Shown here: positions 43,559 to 51,811 of the stretch, in pieces
Layout: each line of letters starts with the position of its first letter
Position numbering within the stretch: position 1 is the stretch's first letter
Assembly: GCA_022601195.1 (NCBI GenBank)
Contig: JAHZIX010000022.1
Location: 140,316 to 204,315, forward strand
From: Deltaproteobacteria bacterium
GTDB lineage: Bacteria > Acidobacteriota > Thermoanaerobaculia > Multivoradales > JAHZIX01
Direction of reading: 5' to 3'
DNA: 64,000 nt
Made by a program: the position numbers and the translations under genes
Notes under the pieces: generated by a model
Told to the model about the DNA's origin: nothing
The model's database searches: none
What the model saw: only the letters and a program-made list of their open reading frames with translations

Positions 43559-46500
43559 CTACTGAGAAAGCCGCAACGCCGGGTCACCGAGGAGGGTCAT
43601 TCCCAAGACCACATCGGCCGTGCCGGGCGTTTGTGCCAACCGGCGCCGGGCAGCCTGGACAGCCTCCCCCACCGTCAGGTTGGAGCGAAAGGATGCCGCA
43701 AACACTTGCAGAGCGAAATCACGATCGGAAGAAGGCTCCGTTAGACCAGAGGCACCCAGCAGAGCGGAAACTCCACCTGGAGCGAAGAGCAACTCGTGGC
43801 TCAAGGTGTTGTACTCCGGTGCCGAGTGATACCCATTCCAGCAGCCCCAGGCAAAGACCATGCTCGGGTTCTCGGTCAGGATCAGCCCACGGCCGTCTTC
43901 AGGCGTGAGCAGAGAGTCAAAACTCCAACTCATGGGGCCAGAATGGCCGATGTAGCTAATCAGAGAAATATCTGACCGGAAGGCTTCGAGGACCCCCTGT
44001 CGAGCCTCGATGAGCTCGAGGTGATCCAGATAGGCCCGGGAGATCGGCCAGTTGGCCGGCAGAGACTCGGCCAGTTGGTCACTCAAATGTCCAAAGTTGA
44101 TCCGACCATCGAACACGTCCGCAGCTAGCAAGGCACCACCTGCGCTGGCTCTGAAGGCGAGAGTCTTGTCGATCAGAAGCTCCAGCTCCCGGAGAGTCCG
44201 CACCGGCAACCGACCGATGGGTAGGTCCGGTATGCCGTCGTCGTCCAGGTCGACCAGAAGAGCATCTGCAGGAGCGTGGCGAACCACCGCATGAGTCATT
44301 CCGTAAAAGGTCGGAATAAAGCTCTTTGACCCCAGGCCTAAATGGTCCAGATAGTCGTAGCTGTCTCCCCCAACCAAGAGCACCATGCGAACCCCGAGGG
44401 TCTCCACGGCGTCAGCAAGGTAGAGACGAATCGCCTCCGGATGGAAAATTCCTCCGGTGTAGGCCGTGTAGAGATCTTCGACCTGGACCACCTTGGTGGT
44501 GAGGCCTTGGCCTTGGCGCGCCTCCAGAAGTCGATCCAGATGGTCACTGAAACTCGAGTGACTGATGACCAGGTAGTCGGCCCGCCCCTGCAATAGATCC
44601 TGGGGCTGAGGGGTGACTCGCACTTGGGGAGAGAGGAGCGCGTCGGTGGTGGAGATCCAGTAGCTCTGCTGCCGGTGAGGAGCTCCCTGGAAAAGCACTT
44701 CAAAGCCGCCCCTTCCGGTGTCGAGCTCGAAGTCCTCGATGCGCTTGACCTCCTCTCTCCACCGGGTGTAGATGCGAACCTCGGGGGAAGAAAAGCCGCC
44801 AACAGAGAGCTTGGCAGCCTGTGCCTCCAGCTGAAGGCGGTCATCGATGGCCATGGAACGTCGATCGTATTGAAGGCCATAGCGATCCAGATGGACCAGA
44901 TCGAAAGGAGCACCGGTATCTGCTGGCAGCTCTAGAGTCAGCCAATGGGTACCGTCGTTGCTGGTCGCTGCGGGAACATCGAAGACGAGGTTCTGGGAAA
45001 CGAGCCCTCCAAAGAGCGCTTCCCCGAGCACCTCTCCATCGAGCTTCACGACGACATGGTGATCCAGCGCGATGTCCGGATGATCGGTGACTCCCCAAAG
45101 ATCGACCAGTAACCGAGTGGGGCCCGGGACCTGGTGATCGATCTCGATGGGGAATTGCTTGGCAATGGGCGTGGTGAAGGCGAGCAAACGGTCCGCGTAC
45201 CAGGGATCCTCGCTAGGAGAGCTGAAGCTGTAATGGCGCTCCGGTTCGAGCCACCGAGTGACCGTGGAAGACGAAACCTTCGACCCCAGATCAGAGCTAC
45301 TTCGGTGTATGCCTGCCCGGAGCGCCAGGGATTTATCTAGAGTCAGACGGTAGACATTCTGCCGGCTGTAGAGAGAATCCAAAGGCTCTCCCAAGAACTC
45401 GATTTGGTCTCCGGAACCAAATCGCTTGTCGTCCGTCACCAGGTGCAATGGGACAGGAATATCCCGACTCGTTAGAGCCAGGGAATCCACCGAAGCGCCA
45501 GCGAAATTACAGCCGGCCGCCAGAAGATCTTCAAAGCGCACCCGGTGAATCCCCTCCTGGACCACCAGTAGCTCGCAGATCGGTTGAACCTCTCCCCGCT
45601 CCCCGAATTGGAGGGGAGATGCGATCCTCGAGGCGAGGCTGTCCTGCTCTCGCTGAATCGAAGACCAATCGATCGCTACCGGAGCCTTCGACGCCTCACC
45701 GGCATAGCCAGACAGAGTGCCCACTTTGAAGGGGCCGTGAGCTCGCCGACGGCCACGTCGGTCCACCTCTGCGAGCATCAACTGATCGATGGCGCCCTCA
45801 GCATCCGCCACGGTGGTGGAGTAACGCTGCGGCACCAAGGAGTCGAGTTGGTGACTGGGAATGATCCTAGGATCGAGCAAACGCCAGTCCTCGCCAGCCT
45901 TGCCGAGGATCTCGAATCCGAGGTTTTCAATCTCCGACGAGGTGGTCCATTCGATCTCCAGCTGGCCCTTCGATCGCTCGGACGCGAAGGAGGCCAGGGT
46001 CACCGGAACCGTCGAACAATCGAAGGTCAGATCCGTGAAGCCAATAAATTGATTTACCGTGCCCGGCCCTCCGACCCCGTAGGTCACGGTCACCTGATCG
46101 ACCGGTCCAGGGATGGTCAGATCTGCCTGACCAGCATCCGCCAGAAAAGTAGGATTGTTCGTGTCCCCGGTGACGACCGCACTGGTGGTCCCGCTACCGC
46201 TCACCGTCCAAGAGCACGTCCCGGCACTACAGGCAGCGCTAATGGTGGTTGCCGTCGGGCCAAAAGCAGCGGTGATGGTGACGATATCGGTCCAGGCACT
46301 GCCCGAGTCGTTGTTCTGATCGTTGTCATAAATGCCGAAGGTTAGGTTCTCTACGGGTAGGCCCCCTCCAAAGGTGAGGTCGAACACAGTGGTCTGCCCC
46401 ACCGCCGTACCATTCATGCCCATATAAGGAACTACCCCACCGCCCGTGAGGCCTGGATAGGGAGCCAGGGCGATCGAGTCAGGATTCGAGAAGCTAGCCG

Positions 46501-46687
46501 TCACCGTCTCAGTGTTGCAAGGGTTGGTCGCGGTGGTGGTGGTGGTGGTCTCGGTCAATCCGAAGCTATTGGTTCCCACCCCTGTCCAGGTGATCGTTTC
46601 GGCTAGGACAACCGGAGAAAACGCGGTTAGCCAAAGCAGACCCACCGCAGTCCCCAACCATCTCCCCCGTCTGCTTTTTCTGTGCAT
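43559..46687 (-). CDS. Secreted gingipain-like C25 family cysteine peptidase
   Basis: 1042 residues with an N-terminal signal peptide (about 1-29, ending VVLA). The N-terminal 230 residues are Thr/Gly-rich and beta-type. A segment near 232-260 (TLASFASERSKG, then WTTSSEIENLGFEI) resembles a repeat common in large secreted proteins of Bacteroidetes and relatives. The catalytic domain occupies about 680-1040. It has YLVISHSSF, LLVGGDSYDY and LPIGRLPVRT, the catalytic-type histidine in SYIGHSGPMSW near 914, and the cysteine in FAWGCWNGYH near 949. Family members cleave extracellular proteins. It lacks the DGFESGD tail of its neighbours and ends LGDPALRLSQ, a typical C25 domain end. The gene is monocistronic, convergent with the upstream + gene. 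Confidence 0.88.
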   Translation of the reverse strand: MHRKSRRGRWLGTAVGLLWLTAFSPVVLAETITWTGVGTNSFGLTETTTTTTATNPCNTETVTASFSNPDSIALAPYPGLTGGGVVPYMGMNGTAVGQTTVFDLTFGGGLPVENLTFGIYDNDQNNDSGSAWTDIVTITAAFGPTATTISAACSAGTCSWTVSGSGTTSAVVTGDTNNPTFLADAGQADLTIPGPVDQVTVTYGVGGPGTVNQFIGFTDLTFDCSTVPVTLASFASERSKGQLEIEWTTSSEIENLGFEILGKAGEDWRLLDPRIIPSHQLDSLVPQRYSTTVADAEGAIDQLMLAEVDRRGRRRAHGPFKVGTLSGYAGEASKAPVAIDWSSIQREQDSLASRIASPLQFGERGEVQPICELLVVQEGIHRVRFEDLLAAGCNFAGASVDSLALTSRDIPVPLHLVTDDKRFGSGDQIEFLGEPLDSLYSRQNVYRLTLDKSLALRAGIHRSSSDLGSKVSSSTVTRWLEPERHYSFSSPSEDPWYADRLLAFTTPIAKQFPIEIDHQVPGPTRLLVDLWGVTDHPDIALDHHVVVKLDGEVLGEALFGGLVSQNLVFDVPAATSNDGTHWLTLELPADTGAPFDLVHLDRYGLQYDRRSMAIDDRLQLEAQAAKLSVGGFSSPEVRIYTRWREEVKRIEDFELDTGRGGFEVLFQGAPHRQQSYWISTTDALLSPQVRVTPQPQDLLQGRADYLVISHSSFSDHLDRLLEARQGQGLTTKVVQVEDLYTAYTGGIFHPEAIRLYLADAVETLGVRMVLLVGGDSYDYLDHLGLGSKSFIPTFYGMTHAVVRHAPADALLVDLDDDGIPDLPIGRLPVRTLRELELLIDKTLAFRASAGGALLAADVFDGRINFGHLSDQLAESLPANWPISRAYLDHLELIEARQGVLEAFRSDISLISYIGHSGPMSWSFDSLLTPEDGRGLILTENPSMVFAWGCWNGYHSAPEYNTLSHELLFAPGGVSALLGASGLTEPSSDRDFALQVFAASFRSNLTVGEAVQAARRRLAQTPGTADVVLGMTLLGDPALRLSQ

Positions 46688-46784
46688 GGATCCTAACTCC
46701 TCCGGTTCCCCAAGTTCGTTGAGAGAAAGTTCGTCGAGAGAGGAAGCTTTGTCATCATTTCTTCAGAAGTGTACTCCAAAACGT

Positions 46785-46809
46785 AAAAGCCTCATCTTCA
46801 GGGGCTTTT
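46785..46809 (-). promoter_or_regulatory. Hairpin in the leader of the C25 peptidase gene
   Basis: A 9-bp stem with one G-T pair (AAAAGCCTC with GGGGCTTTT) and a 7-base loop. In either direction it is followed by T residues, so it resembles an intrinsic terminator. No + strand gene ends here, so an attenuator in the peptidase leader is possible. Confidence 0.35.
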
Positions 46810-46949
46810 TCTGACTAATTATGAGACTCTCGCCGCCGAATTGATGTCGGTAAAAAGCTGACATCGCTGTCGGCAAAGTTCTTACGCAGAGACCGGGGAT
46901 ACGACCAACCGGTCCTGATTTCCGGAAACCTTCCTAACTCGCCAAAAAA

Positions 46950-46996
46950 GGAACCTACGACCCTGGGAAGTCCCAAGGCTTGGGGTCGTAGGTTCC
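46950..46996 (-). terminator. Intrinsic terminator of the Cys-rich gene; palindromic repeat copy 2
   Basis: A perfect 14-bp stem (GGAACCTACGACCC, 46950-46963, with its complement at 46983-46996) encloses 19 bases. On the minus strand it is followed by CTTTTTTGGC. It begins 42 bp after the stop of the minus-strand gene ending at 47039. Confidence 0.8.
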
Positions 46997-47038
46997 CGCC
47001 GCAAACTTAGAGAATCCTCCAGGCGGAGTTAGTCGCGG

Positions 47039-48211
47039 CTAGAAGCTACAGAGAGGGCTGGCGACGCCGTTGGGGAAGGGGCAATTGAGGCCTACCCAGG
47101 CATAGCAAAATAGCGAGAAGAAGGACGTGGTGCCGGGCACGATGGTCTCGGTGATGGTTCCATCGCATTCCTCCGTCTTGTGCACAGTCCATCGCTTGTA
47201 GTCATTCCTGAGGAAATCGTAGAGGGTAGGCCCCGCCCCTCCGGCCCTGCAGTCGAGGCCAAGGGACTGGCTACCCAAATATTGAGTTCGAATTGCGTTT
47301 CCCAAGTCCGTTGGACAATTTTGACAAACGCCGCAGTCCGCTTCGCAATTGAAACAGCGTTCGGTTCCTCCGCAGTAGCCATTGCCACAAATGCTGCAAG
47401 CCCCACCGCAGTCCACCGGGCAAGACTCGCAATTCTCCCCAAGGGGAGGCATGCCGCCAGCGCAGATTCCGTCACCGCAAACCTCGAAGCCCTGGGGTTG
47501 TTGAGGTTTCGTCGATATGGGGAAGGCCTGGGCGGTAGCCTTGGCGACCACCGGCAGTCCGTGCCGACTCACGGCCTCGGCGCTATCGCTAGAAAACTCA
47601 TGGAATGCCTGATGGACGACGCCCTGACCGTTGACCACGACCTCGATGTCGACGGCATGGGCGCTCCCTTCTCCGAGAAGAACCAGCTCCGCGCGAAGCT
47701 CGGGACGATCACCGAGCAGCTCGAAGACGACCGAGCCGGAGTCCTCCACGGGCTTTTCAAAGTCCAGATCCAGATCCAGATCCAGATCCCCGAGCTCGCT
47801 CCTCTGCTGTTCCCGAGAGCGTTCCTGGATCGCCTCGACTGCCCTTTTGGCCATGACGAAGACCTCGGACAAAAAGACCTGATCGTCGACCCAGACCTTG
47901 ACCTCAACCTCATTCTTTCCGGCTTCCAGCTGATCGGCCGGAATCGAGTAGAAAAGGAGCCGCGTTGACGGAGACAAATCTATGGCCCCTAGCGCAGTCT
48001 TGGAAGAAGGTGAGCCACAACCGATGGGGCCGCTCCCACTAGCCAAGAAATCTAAACCTGGCTGCTGTTGAAAGGCAGGATTTGTGGGGCCGTCCAAGAA
48101 GTCCAAGCCAGCAGCCTGACAGTCCTGGGGCAAAGCGAGAGACAGAGAGAGGAGGAGGACGAACAATAGGCAGTACCTGAGGTGTCTTTGGGAAGTGTGA
48201 AGCGTCTTCAT
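47039..48211 (-). CDS. Exported Cys-rich protein with Leu-Asp repeat
   Basis: 390 residues from the ATG at 48211, chosen because AAGGAAGG lies just upstream and the protein then begins with a signal peptide (MKTLHTSQRHLRYCLLFVLL, cleavage near AAG). A longer frame upstream would place 56 unlikely residues before it. Two nearby copies of LDFL flank residues 29-47. A repeat DLDLDLDLDF near 137-147 comes from a tandem hexanucleotide. The region about 236-290 holds Cys-rich repeats (CGDGICAGG, CESCPVDCG, CGNGYCGG, CFNCEADCG) like those in secreted myxobacterial and acidobacterial proteins. The C-terminal 90 residues hold further cysteines and may form a separate disulfide domain. The function is unknown. 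A strong terminator follows. Confidence 0.8.
   Translation of the reverse strand: MKTLHTSQRHLRYCLLFVLLLSLSLALPQDCQAAGLDFLDGPTNPAFQQQPGLDFLASGSGPIGCGSPSSKTALGAIDLSPSTRLLFYSIPADQLEAGKNEVEVKVWVDDQVFLSEVFVMAKRAVEAIQERSREQQRSELGDLDLDLDLDFEKPVEDSGSVVFELLGDRPELRAELVLLGEGSAHAVDIEVVVNGQGVVHQAFHEFSSDSAEAVSRHGLPVVAKATAQAFPISTKPQQPQGFEVCGDGICAGGMPPLGENCESCPVDCGGACSICGNGYCGGTERCFNCEADCGVCQNCPTDLGNAIRTQYLGSQSLGLDCRAGGAGPTLYDFLRNDYKRWTVHKTEECDGTITETIVPGTTSFFSLFCYAWVGLNCPFPNGVASPLCSF
47763..47789. repeat. Tandem hexanucleotide repeat inside the Cys-rich gene
   Basis: About four and a half copies of CCAGAT (plus strand) encode alternating Leu-Asp. Whole-unit changes keep frame, so the LD run can vary in length without destroying the gene. 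Confidence 0.75.
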
Positions 48212-48698
48212 AAGCCTTCCTTTCCAGTCGATGTGGAGTCGAACCAGGCGGGGTCGGCGGAGGGAATCTCCCACGGCTGCCCCTGTAGGACACTGAGAAA
48301 CTCTGCCTGCAGCAAAGACCGGCCAGGTGATGCTGGTGTCTCCCCATGGCCACCTCGATCTCCGCCCTCCAGGAATCACAAACCTCCTGAGGGCAGGCCG
48401 GGCAGCGGTTGGAAAAGCTGGCTGACCAGTGCCATGCGTCTAGTGATGCTTATACGTGAAGAACTCTCCCTTCCCGCCATCTACCCACATCCGGCGAGTC
48501 AGCACCAAAACACCCCGAGCACCGAACTGGACCTACTAGGCAGAAGAGAAATCCTGGTCGAGACTGGAGAGGAAGTAGGGAACGATCGGGCCTACGATGG
48601 AATCTCTATCGGACTCTGGCAGGGCTCATCTCCCCAGACCCCAGGAACACCCAGGGTGGCGAAGCTCTTCAGGTAGAGCACCTTCTCAGAGGGGGGCG
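48212..48698. other. Intergenic region, no gene recognised
   Basis: 487 bp. Open frames exist on both strands but none shows a ribosome site plus a protein-like composition. It should contain the promoter of the minus-strand Cys-rich gene and the end of the VOC gene transcript. Confidence 0.5.
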
Positions 48699-49352
48699 CT
48701 ATCGAAGGATGACCTTCCCCTTAGGGGTTGAGATCCGTGCCCTCAACCGTGAAAAACGGGCCGTCATCACCTCCAGGCGGGAGCCGAGGGCGTCGAGAGC
48801 TCCAAGGGCCTCGATGGCTCCCAGAGCTTCCTCGCTGTTGGGATGTTCCACATCGAGACTCAACAGCTTGCAGCCCGCCGGTAGGTCGCGAGCCGGGTGG
48901 TGGGAGGTGCCCCAATCGATGACGAAGGGCACAGTCCCCCCGTAGGCCAACCGCCCTCCAGCAGGAACCGCCAGTCGCCACTGGAGGCGCGAGCCGTCCG
49001 GCCGGTGACGACTCATGGGCCGAATGGGGCCGGGATCATAGCCAACCCGGCGACTCTCCTTCACCACCTCGTCGATCTCAGCCACCTGTACCGCCCAGCC
49101 CAACAGTCGGGGCTGCCGAAAAGGACTGACCCCGAAGGGACGAGGCTGTTCAGGGTCTGGAGCTTCTCGGTCCGGGCCAATGATTTCGAGGTAGGAATGA
49201 GGTCCGAGAGACACCAAATAGTTGGCCGTCCCCAAGCCTTCGTGACGCCCCCCCGGAGTCGGCTGCACTCCCCAGCGGCGAGCGATGATCTCCACCGCCG
49301 CATCCAAGTCGGGCACCCCGTAGACCAGGTGATCGAGAGCTAGAACTGCCAT
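48699..49352 (-). CDS. VOC superfamily / glyoxalase-like protein
   Basis: 217 residues. The N-terminus LDHLVYGVPDLDAAVEIIARRWGV and the following GTANYLVSLGPHSYLEIIGPD match a vicinal-oxygen-chelate fold of the glyoxalase-3-like type, in which a metal-binding histidine (LDHL, residue 8) and the glutamate of YLEIIG (57) are typical. Substrate unknown. The ATG lies 3 bp after the stop of the RHH gene upstream, so the two are likely co-transcribed. The Shine-Dalgarno site is weak (GAGG about 12 bases upstream). Confidence 0.8.
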   Translation of the reverse strand: MAVLALDHLVYGVPDLDAAVEIIARRWGVQPTPGGRHEGLGTANYLVSLGPHSYLEIIGPDREAPDPEQPRPFGVSPFRQPRLLGWAVQVAEIDEVVKESRRVGYDPGPIRPMSRHRPDGSRLQWRLAVPAGGRLAYGGTVPFVIDWGTSHHPARDLPAGCKLLSLDVEHPNSEEALGAIEALGALDALGSRLEVMTARFSRLRARISTPKGKVILR

Positions 49353-49355
49353 GGA

Positions 49356-49625
49356 TCAGAGCGACCTCGAGCTGTGTCCGAGACGGTCACAGCCGTGATC
49401 CCTTACGGCCAGAGCCGAAGCCCGCAATTCCGAGATCTCCTCACCTTTGAGGCTACCCTGCACAGAGAGGGCCGCAGTGCGCTTTTCTTCCTGCTCGGTC
49501 TGTGCCGAGAGAACAACGGTCAGAGCTTCCGCTACCGGGTTCGAGAATTCCTTCTCTCCTCGCCGTGCCGCCAACTCTAGTAGCCGCGCTCGATGCTCGT
49601 CGTTGATCTCGATCGTCGTTCTCAT
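49356..49625 (-). CDS. RHH (CopG/VapB-like) antitoxin-type protein, no toxin partner
   Basis: 89 residues from the ATG at 49625, which has GGGAG 8 bases upstream. The N-terminus MRTTIEINDEHRARLLELAA is a ribbon-helix-helix DNA-binding start of the kind found in VapB-type antitoxins, followed by a helical tail (EEISELRASALAVRDHG). In comparable loci a PIN-domain toxin follows immediately. Here the next frame is the VOC gene and no PIN motif is seen, so this is an orphan antitoxin or a stand-alone regulator. The last residues (CDRLGHSSRSL) look like a read-through tail past the usual end. Confidence 0.7.
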   Translation of the reverse strand: MRTTIEINDEHRARLLELAARRGEKEFSNPVAEALTVVLSAQTEQEEKRTAALSVQGSLKGEEISELRASALAVRDHGCDRLGHSSRSL

Positions 49626-49739
49626 CAATAGCTCTCCCATCCGCAGGCTACAGGCATGTGCGTGCACATATCAAGACACCCCGAAAGAGACCCAGAGAAC
49701 GACCCTTCGGACGACTCCGCCGGAGAAGGCTGAGAAGGT

Positions 49740-51068
49740 TTACAAAGCCCCGGACGGCATCTCGCCCCGGGCGATGGCCCTTGCTTGCTCAGGCGTGAAG
49801 GGAGGCTGAAGGTGAGATTCTTCCTGTTGGCGGGAGCGAAAGTAGTCGGCGACGTAGTTCATGCGATCCGCGAGTAGGGTCCAATCCCGGGCTCCGCTTC
49901 CCTCGAGAGTTCCCGGGGTCCTATCGAGCTCGGAGACGACCTTCTTCAACTCCCCTAGGGTCAGCTCCCGCAAGCTCTCGGGAAAGGCCTCGCCATGCTC
50001 CAAGGGGGGAAGGTCATCGCCAAGGCTAAGCTCCCCCTCCGGTAGGCCAAGGGTGAGGAGGCATTGAGTTGCCACTTGGCGAAACTCCTCTTCGAAACGA
50101 CGTATCGGGGCCGCGAAAAGACGCCGGAACGAACCGGCGAGAAAGTGGCGTAGAAAACCTGGAACAGGCCAATGGGGAAACAACCGGTGGGGACCTTCGA
50201 GTGCTTGCTGAATGGGAGCCCGTAGCGCCCCGGAAATCGCCAATTGGAGCCGCATCTGCTCATGAAGGCCGATCAGCAAATTCGCCAGTAGAACTCTCTC
50301 CGCTCGGAGCTTTGAGTCCGGCTCAGACACCGCTCTACAAAGCGAACGAAAAGCTCCCTGCAGGACTTCGCCGGTGGCGGACTCCCCTTCCAAGCTGCCC
50401 AGGAAGACTTTGACATCGTTGGCGTCAGGCTCTTTTTTGCCAGCAAAGAGCTCCAAAAATCTTGCGAAAAGAGGAGCCATCTTGGCGTAGACCAAGTGGT
50501 TCCCGTCGGCCACATGGGAGCTCACATCCTGGGCGGTCACCCGTAGGTAAGACAGAAAGGGAGCACTTCTCAGCCACCACCGGACTCTCCACGCCCCTCG
50601 CCAGCTGCGCCGCCCTTCGAGCCCGAGGAATCTACGTAAGGGAGATGGGATGACATCGCCGCGAATGAAGCAACCAGCCTGTTTAGAAGCCCAAGTGGCA
50701 AACACACACCAACTACGATCTGCCCCTCCCAGCAAAGGCTCCATGGCGAGAGTCAGCTCATGGTAGGACTGCGTAATCTGAACATTGCGCAGCACCGGAT
50801 TCGGGTTCTCTACGATAGACCGAACCGCTTCAGGGGTCGTCAAAGGGCCGCCGCTGGCGAATCCACCTGGAGACGATGATGCCGAGCTGGAAACCTCTGC
50901 TCCACCCTCAACAGAAGCTGGTTCTGAAGCTAGAGCAGCCAAGGCTGACGAAGCCTTTCGATTCTTCTGAGACGCTAGCAAATGAAGCAACTGAGAAGAG
51001 CGATACGAGGCCGGCTCCAACAAAGCCGCTTCCCCCGGGGATGGCAGGCAACAAGACGAGCTAGACAT
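49740..51068 (-). CDS. Hypothetical protein, 442 aa
   Basis: Not recognised. The ATG at 51068 has GAGAGGGAG upstream. The N-terminal 90 residues are Ser/Ala-rich and low in complexity. From about residue 82 it is a mostly helical, probably cytoplasmic protein with conserved-looking stretches NPVLRNVQITQSYHELTLAM, TWASKQAGCFIRGDVIP and GNHLVYAKMAPLFARFLELF. No signal peptide, membrane helix or catalytic motif is evident. The next minus-strand gene downstream (RHH) starts 115 bp after its stop, so co-transcription is possible but not shown. Confidence 0.7.
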   Translation of the reverse strand: MSSSSCCLPSPGEAALLEPASYRSSQLLHLLASQKNRKASSALAALASEPASVEGGAEVSSSASSSPGGFASGGPLTTPEAVRSIVENPNPVLRNVQITQSYHELTLAMEPLLGGADRSWCVFATWASKQAGCFIRGDVIPSPLRRFLGLEGRRSWRGAWRVRWWLRSAPFLSYLRVTAQDVSSHVADGNHLVYAKMAPLFARFLELFAGKKEPDANDVKVFLGSLEGESATGEVLQGAFRSLCRAVSEPDSKLRAERVLLANLLIGLHEQMRLQLAISGALRAPIQQALEGPHRLFPHWPVPGFLRHFLAGSFRRLFAAPIRRFEEEFRQVATQCLLTLGLPEGELSLGDDLPPLEHGEAFPESLRELTLGELKKVVSELDRTPGTLEGSGARDWTLLADRMNYVADYFRSRQQEESHLQPPFTPEQARAIARGEMPSGAL

Positions 51069-51602
51069 AGTTCTCCCTCTCCGTTGGTTGGATCCGATCC
51101 GGTGATCAGCTCAAAGCGGAGCTCAGCTTCCCAGGCGGCTCCATCTAGCTATACGGATTTCTTCGCCGAGAACCGACAGGGGGAGGGAAACTTCCTAGTG
51201 ACACCTGTTTCAGAGAGGGCACTCACTCGCTCTAGGGTTAGGCCTACTTCCCCGGACACTGGAAACGCCCAGAAATGAAAACGGCGATCAAAACTTTGCC
51301 AGAGACCTGGTCCCGGCGGCCCCCTTCACAGATTTCTTGGTCTTCCTTCGGCGGGTACAGGACCGATTCGCCCCCCAGGTCATAAAACCCCCTGTCACGG
51401 CTACCTCCTTGGCAACGCAACTTTCAAGAGGTGTTCGGCGACAGCCATGACAAACAATCTGTTGAGCACATGATCTCGTTCCCAGAAAACCCTCGCATAT
51501 CAGATTAGGGAGCTTCTCAGTTCCCCTGAGGCTTTAGGTGCCTCGCGGCTTCTACCTCAGTGAACACCACCAATCCAGGAGGTGCTCTTCCGGAGGTTAG
51601 GT
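51069..51602. other. Intergenic region, no gene recognised
   Basis: 534 bp between divergent genes. It should contain both promoters. I see no structured RNA, repeat or credible small gene. Confidence 0.5.
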
Positions 51603-51791
51603 ATGACTAAGTTCTTGCACTGGGTCCTTAACGCAGTCGTAGTCATTGGTCTAGCCCTTGCCGGATTCCTATTGGCTTTGCCTGCGCAGGGTCGTGATCT
51701 TCCCAATCCCGGTCTGAGCGCCGAGCCCTCCTGCACCCTCCAGCTAACAGACAACGCAGCGTGCTCACCGGAAGAATCTACTCCTCGCTGA
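51603..51791 (+). CDS. Small membrane or secreted peptide, 62 aa
   Basis: The ATG at 51603 is chosen over an upstream in-frame TTG-type start because GGAGG lies 6 bases before it. The first 30 residues form one hydrophobic segment (WVLNAVVVIGLALAGFLLAL) ending PAQG, a signal peptide or membrane anchor. The remaining 32 residues contain two cysteines (PSCTLQL, NAACSPE). The family is unknown. The stop is 20 bp before the next + strand start, so the pair is probably one operon. Confidence 0.6.
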   Translation: MTKFLHWVLNAVVVIGLALAGFLLALPAQGRDLPNPGLSAEPSCTLQLTDNAACSPEESTPR

Positions 51792-51811
51792 CTACAGAAA
51801 GACAATACAAT

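Larger units (their letters stand above)
46688..47038. other. Intergenic region with hairpins
   Basis: No gene. It holds the terminator at 46950-46996, an A/T-flanked hairpin at 46785-46809, and a GATGTC/GACATC inverted repeat near 46845-46867. The latter two are in the leader or promoter region of the C25 peptidase gene. Confidence 0.6.

Noticed and set aside
48212..48379. 56-residue N-terminal extension of the Cys-rich protein
   Set aside because: It would bury the signal peptide; the ATG at 48211 has a strong ribosome site.
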